Shown one piece after another: positions 35,838-36,840 of a stretch of DNA of 36,840 nt. Positions within the stretch are counted from its first letter, which is position 1. Every line of letters begins with the position of its first letter. Under the pieces are notes generated by a model. It saw only the letters and a list, made by a program, of their open reading frames with translations. It did no database searches and was not told the origin of the DNA. Source of the stretch: an uncultured Veillonella sp. (GTDB taxonomy: Bacteria > Bacillota > Negativicutes > Veillonellales > Veillonellaceae); assembly GCA_934202095.1 (NCBI GenBank), contig CAKPXN010000013.1:1-36840 (forward strand). The letters are read 5' to 3'. Position numbers and translations under genes: made by a program.

Positions 35838-35893
35838 TCTAAAAAGGTACTAAGTTAGTGTTGGTCTATATGCCCCATAAAATATATTTAGAC

Positions 35894-35926
35894 AAATAAA
35901 AAAACTCACACATTCGTGTGAGTTTT
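35894..35926 (-). terminator. Terminator after tRNA-Arg
   Basis: Minus strand AAAACTCACAC-GAAT-GTGTGAGTTTT followed by T residues, four bases past the tRNA CCA end. Confidence 0.88.
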
Positions 35927-35930
35927 AGTT

Positions 35931-36007
35931 TGGTGACCCAGAAGGGATTCGAACCCCTGGCCTTTTGATTCGTAGTCAAACGCTCTATCCAGCTGAGCTA
36001 CTGAGTC
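35931..36007 (-). tRNA. tRNA-Arg (ACG)
   Basis: 77 bases including encoded CCA. Acceptor GACTCAG pairs with CTGGGTC. The anticodon loop CTACGAA gives ACG (A34 normally edited to inosine), reading CGU/CGC/CGA. The T loop has TTCGAAT. Confidence 0.97.
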
Positions 36008-36026
36008 ATGTACTTGGTACTCACTT

Positions 36027-36055
36027 ATATTAACATAACGCTTACATCTATGCAA
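36027..36055 (-). promoter_or_regulatory. Promoter of tRNA-Arg
   Basis: TTGCAT (36050-36055) and TAATAT (36027-36032) on the minus strand, 17-base spacer, 20 bases before the tRNA. Confidence 0.6.
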
Positions 36056-36092
36056 GCATTTTTTTAATATTTTTTGAGTAATTTTATGGACA

Positions 36093-36109
36093 TGCGGTCC
36101 GAAGACCGC
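36093..36109 (-). other. UUCG-capped hairpin after tRNA-Trp
   Basis: On the minus strand TGCGGTC is followed by a UUCG-type loop and its complement GACCGCA, with no T-run after it. It starts ten bases past the tRNA 3' end and may serve processing or RNA stability. Confidence 0.5.
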
Positions 36110-36119
36110 AATCCAAATT

Positions 36120-36195
36120 TGGCAGGGGCAGTAGGACTTGAACCCACAACCAACGGTTTTGGAGACCGCTACTCTACCAATTGAGCTATACCCCT
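36120..36195 (-). tRNA. tRNA-Trp (CCA)
   Basis: 76 bases. Acceptor AGGGGTA pairs with TGCCCCT, discriminator G, encoded CCA. The anticodon loop CTCCAAA gives CCA. T loop TTCAAGT. Confidence 0.97.
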
Positions 36196-36225
36196 ATGCA
36201 CATCAAGTGTACTTGATACTTGACT

Positions 36226-36255
36226 ATAATACCAAGAAGTCCCCCTATCTGTCAA
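36226..36255 (-). promoter_or_regulatory. Promoter of tRNA-Trp
   Basis: TTGACA (36250-36255) and TATTAT (36226-36231) on the minus strand, 18-base spacer, 30 bases before the tRNA. Confidence 0.75.
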
Positions 36256-36396
36256 GATAATTCTAAGACATTTAAGAACTTCATCTTTTTTATATAATAT
36301 ATAAATCAGTATCAAAACGGTGAAACAATTATCCCTTTAACTTCATGTATACAAAAAGATAAATATACTACAATAATACTATTTATGCGAAAAAGG

Positions 36397-36421
36397 AAAG
36401 AGCCCTTTCGGGCTCTTTTTT
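36397..36421. terminator. Bidirectional terminator with no obvious gene
   Basis: AAAGAGCCC-TTTC-GGGCTCTTT with T-run on the plus strand (six T) and a weaker one (CTTTCC) on the minus strand. No gene is seen on the plus strand between 36256 and 36396. On the minus strand it would end a transcript antisense to the small ORF at 36520. Confidence 0.8.
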
Positions 36422-36423
36422 GT

Positions 36424-36610
36424 CTACTTAACTTTTATCTTTATATATACGGGAGATGGTATATATAATTAGAGAGTTTTGTATATGTATTGTTTTTTAT
36501 ACACAGGGAGAGTATTGTTGTGTATTTAAGTGTTGTTTTATGTGTTGTATTGTTTTGTGTTGTGTTGTTTGTATTATTTGTAAAAGGGACAGATAAAAGT
36601 TATTAAGTAG
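36424..36610. repeat. Inverted repeat around the GT-rich small-ORF region
   Basis: CTACTTAACTTTTATCT (36424-36440) and AGATAAAAGTTATTAAGTAG (36591-36610) are inverted complements apart from a three-base insertion. They flank about 150 bases that are GT-rich on the plus strand and include a TATAAT box at 36464-36469. Confidence 0.6.
36520..36606 (+). CDS. Possible 28-residue hydrophobic membrane peptide
   Basis: A GTG start nine bases after an AGGGAG site opens a 28-codon frame. Residues 2-21 (YLSVVLCVVLFCVVLFVLFV) form one transmembrane helix with two Cys; the tail KGTDKSY is polar. A TATAAT box lies 51 bases upstream with only a weak -35. The shape matches KdpF-like or type I toxin peptides, but neither identity is shown. 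The DNA is simple GT-rich sequence, which by itself would read as Val, Leu, Phe and Cys, so the coding call is tentative. Confidence 0.35.
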   Translation: MYLSVVLCVVLFCVVLFVLFVKGTDKSY

Positions 36611-36763
36611 TAGACCTCCATTTCCTAGTTGATCTCAATCAACTATTGATAGTATAAAGATTCTATATGAATTATGAGTGAATAGAATTTAAATAAATTT
36701 TAAAATGAGTAATTTTTTGTGCATATTTCTAACTATCCTGCTTGTATTGAAAAGAAAATATAC

Positions 36764-36793
36764 AAAAAAGACACACCCTTAGGTGTGTCTTTT
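36764..36793 (-). terminator. Terminator after 5S rRNA
   Basis: Minus strand AAAGACACACC-TAAG-GGTGTGTCTTT followed by T residues, just past the 5S 3' end. It has T-runs on both sides. Confidence 0.9.
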
Positions 36794-36798
36794 AGCTT

Positions 36799-36840
36799 AA
36801 TCAGCGACTTCCTATCCTCCCAGGCCGTCTCCAGCCAAGT
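36799..36840 (-). rRNA. 5S rRNA, 3' end only
   Basis: The minus strand reads ACTTGGCTGGAGACGGCC, then TGGGAGGATAGGAAGTCGCTGA, the familiar 3' third of a Firmicute 5S rRNA. The gene runs off the right edge. The exact 3' end (about 36799-36802) is estimated from the terminator position. Confidence 0.85.

Noticed and set aside
1..36840. CRISPR array, prophage or transposase
   Set aside because: I saw no regularly spaced repeats, no integrase and no transposase frame in the window.

Overview
The window looks like chromosomal DNA of a Veillonella-type Negativicute, a diderm Firmicute. The gene families of an outer-membrane cell (TonB/ExbB/ExbD, TonB-dependent receptor, trimeric autotransporter) occur beside Firmicute-style genes and AT-rich intergenic regions with canonical hairpin plus T-run terminators. 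A monomeric [FeFe] hydrogenase and an oxygen-independent heme-opening radical SAM enzyme indicate an anaerobe. The genus is inferred from this combination and from sequence flavour; no database search was possible. Most genes lie on the minus strand.

Layout. 1-1691: N-terminal part of a trimeric autotransporter adhesin that runs off the left edge. 1924-2099: a large unexplained inverted repeat. 2102-5696: a gene set of a 22-residue-repeat protein, a MoxR AAA+ ATPase and a VWA protein. 5797-8837: PfkB kinase with KtrB/KtrA potassium uptake. 9038-19286: an anaerobic heme acquisition and breakdown locus, in transcription order AraC regulator, then a 1688-residue TonB receptor fused to a second porin-like barrel, ExbB, ExbD, TonB, flavodoxin and ChuW/HutW-type radical SAM protein. 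19479-22014: an ascorbate-type PTS (EIIA, EIIB, EIIC) with a DUF454 membrane protein. 22221-26060: a small Arg-rich protein, [FeFe] hydrogenase and an ABC-F ATPase. 26200-33879: a small acidic protein, an MGDG-synthase/UgtP-like glycosyltransferase, HU, MazG, a MOP-family flippase and Mfd. 34119-36840: tRNA-Leu, a cobalamin riboswitch with a very short downstream transcript, an XRE regulator with an exported protein, tRNA-Arg, tRNA-Trp, a possible 28-residue membrane peptide, and the 3' end of a 5S rRNA.

How the genes work together. The best integrated system is the heme locus. The receptor would import heme across the outer membrane with TonB-ExbBD energy, ChuW/HutW would open the porphyrin ring without oxygen, and the flavodoxin would supply electrons or handle heme or its linear product. 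A Fur-like site nested in a longer near-perfect palindrome sits between the AraC gene and the receptor and is the likely control point. The most unusual elements are the two-barrel receptor fusion, the cobalamin riboswitch with its own promoter and terminators but no recognisable B12 gene downstream, the tiny hydrophobic ORF near the 5S gene, and the long inverted repeat at 1924-2099.
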